Of a stretch of 64,000 nucleotides of DNA, positions 63,895 to 64,000 are shown piece by piece. The DNA is from a bacterium (lineage in GTDB: Bacteria; Cyanobacteriota; Vampirovibrionia; Gastranaerophilales; Gastranaerophilaceae). Made by a program: the position numbers and the translations under genes. How positions within the stretch are numbered: position 1 is the first letter of the stretch; every line of letters begins with the position of its first letter. The notes beneath the pieces were generated by a model. It had not been told where the DNA came from, made no database searches, and saw only the letters and a program-made list of their open reading frames with translations. The stretch spans positions 1 to 64,000 of the forward strand of contig JAKSUQ010000002.1 of NCBI GenBank assembly GCA_024408855.1, in the 5' to 3' direction.

Positions 63895-64000
63895 ATGAAC
63901 AACAACAATTCGGATACATTTGAATTTACAGCAGGAAATAAAAAGAATTTTTTTCTTAATGCTGATACAAACGGAATTTCACAAAGTTTACCGGAGCAAA
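63895..64000 (+). CDS. Start of an unidentified gene cut by the window edge
   Basis: An open frame of 35 codons runs to the edge, starting MNNNNSDTFEFTAGNKKNFF. The N-terminus is Asn-rich. TFEFTAG is loosely like the VSFKA-type tag of other proteins in this window but does not match well. No ribosome site, but a strong promoter whose transcript would begin at the ATG. Too short to assign. Confidence 0.5.
   Translation, partial: MNNNNSDTFEFTAGNKKNFFLNADTNGISQSLPEQ

Overview
The window is AT-rich and densely coded. It looks like the chromosome of an anaerobic, fermentative, Gram-negative bacterium of the non-photosynthetic cyanobacterial sister lineage (Vampirovibrionia/Melainabacteria, probably Gastranaerophilales). 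This assignment is an inference from four things. The ATP synthase genes run a-c-b'-b-delta-alpha-gamma with two different b-type subunits, which is the cyanobacterial order. KDO and lipid A genes (kdsB, lpxK, kdsA) imply an outer membrane. A class III ribonucleotide reductase and a 2-hydroxyacyl-CoA dehydratase-type activase imply anaerobic life. A fliW-csrA pair suggests flagella. No rRNA, CRISPR array, transposase or integrase was found.

Layout. 0-3.1 kb: the 3' part of a long repeat protein ending in a RelA/SpoT-like domain, then a small unknown gene. 3.5-6.1 kb: ROK sugar kinase and an orphan PAS histidine kinase. 6.2-12 kb: methyltransferase, kdsB, lpxK, activase, kdsA, aroA. 12.1 kb: first of several HExxH proteins. 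13.1-18.2 kb: ATP synthase operon (minus). 18.4-25.2 kb: ychF, a LexA/CI-like repressor with a clear operator and two divergent small genes, trkA-trkH, def-fmt. 25.2-33 kb (minus): pseudopilin, dus, a large TPR protein, nrdD, a ketopantoate-reductase-like gene and a winged-helix protein. 33.1-37 kb: a giant UvrD-type protein. 37-43.8 kb (minus): groEL, groES, rnc, cdsA, frr, pyrH, lepA. 43.9-55.4 kb is the accessory part. 55.6-64 kb: recF, a Memo-AMMECR1 fusion, TPR, metallo-beta-lactamase and metallophosphoesterase genes, gshB, then TPR-fliW-csrA-TPR.

The most unusual part is 50.7-54.8 kb. Five copies of the 3' end of a tRNA-Leu gene, all in the same orientation, divide the DNA into units of 176, 1691, 1704 and 176 bp, ending at the intact tRNA-Leu. 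The two 1.7-kb units share a 118-bp arm next to the tRNA-derived core but carry different cargo. In both, part of the cargo is an HExxH (zincin-like) protein with a short N-terminal motif of the type VSFKA. No integrase is present, so these look like tandem, trans-mobilised cassettes at a tRNA attachment site.

The same N-terminal motif ([VILA][SNA]F[KRGSN]) recurs elsewhere on otherwise unrelated proteins: two more HExxH proteins (12.1 and 43.9 kb), an AAA+ ATPase (47.4 kb) and a decayed GNAT-like gene (54.8 kb). This suggests a common sorting or secretion tag for a set of effector-like proteins. Several genes (trkA, a PAP2 phosphatase, recF, the last gene of the window and the decayed GNAT gene) have a -10 box only 6-7 bp before the start codon, so leaderless mRNAs appear to be common here.
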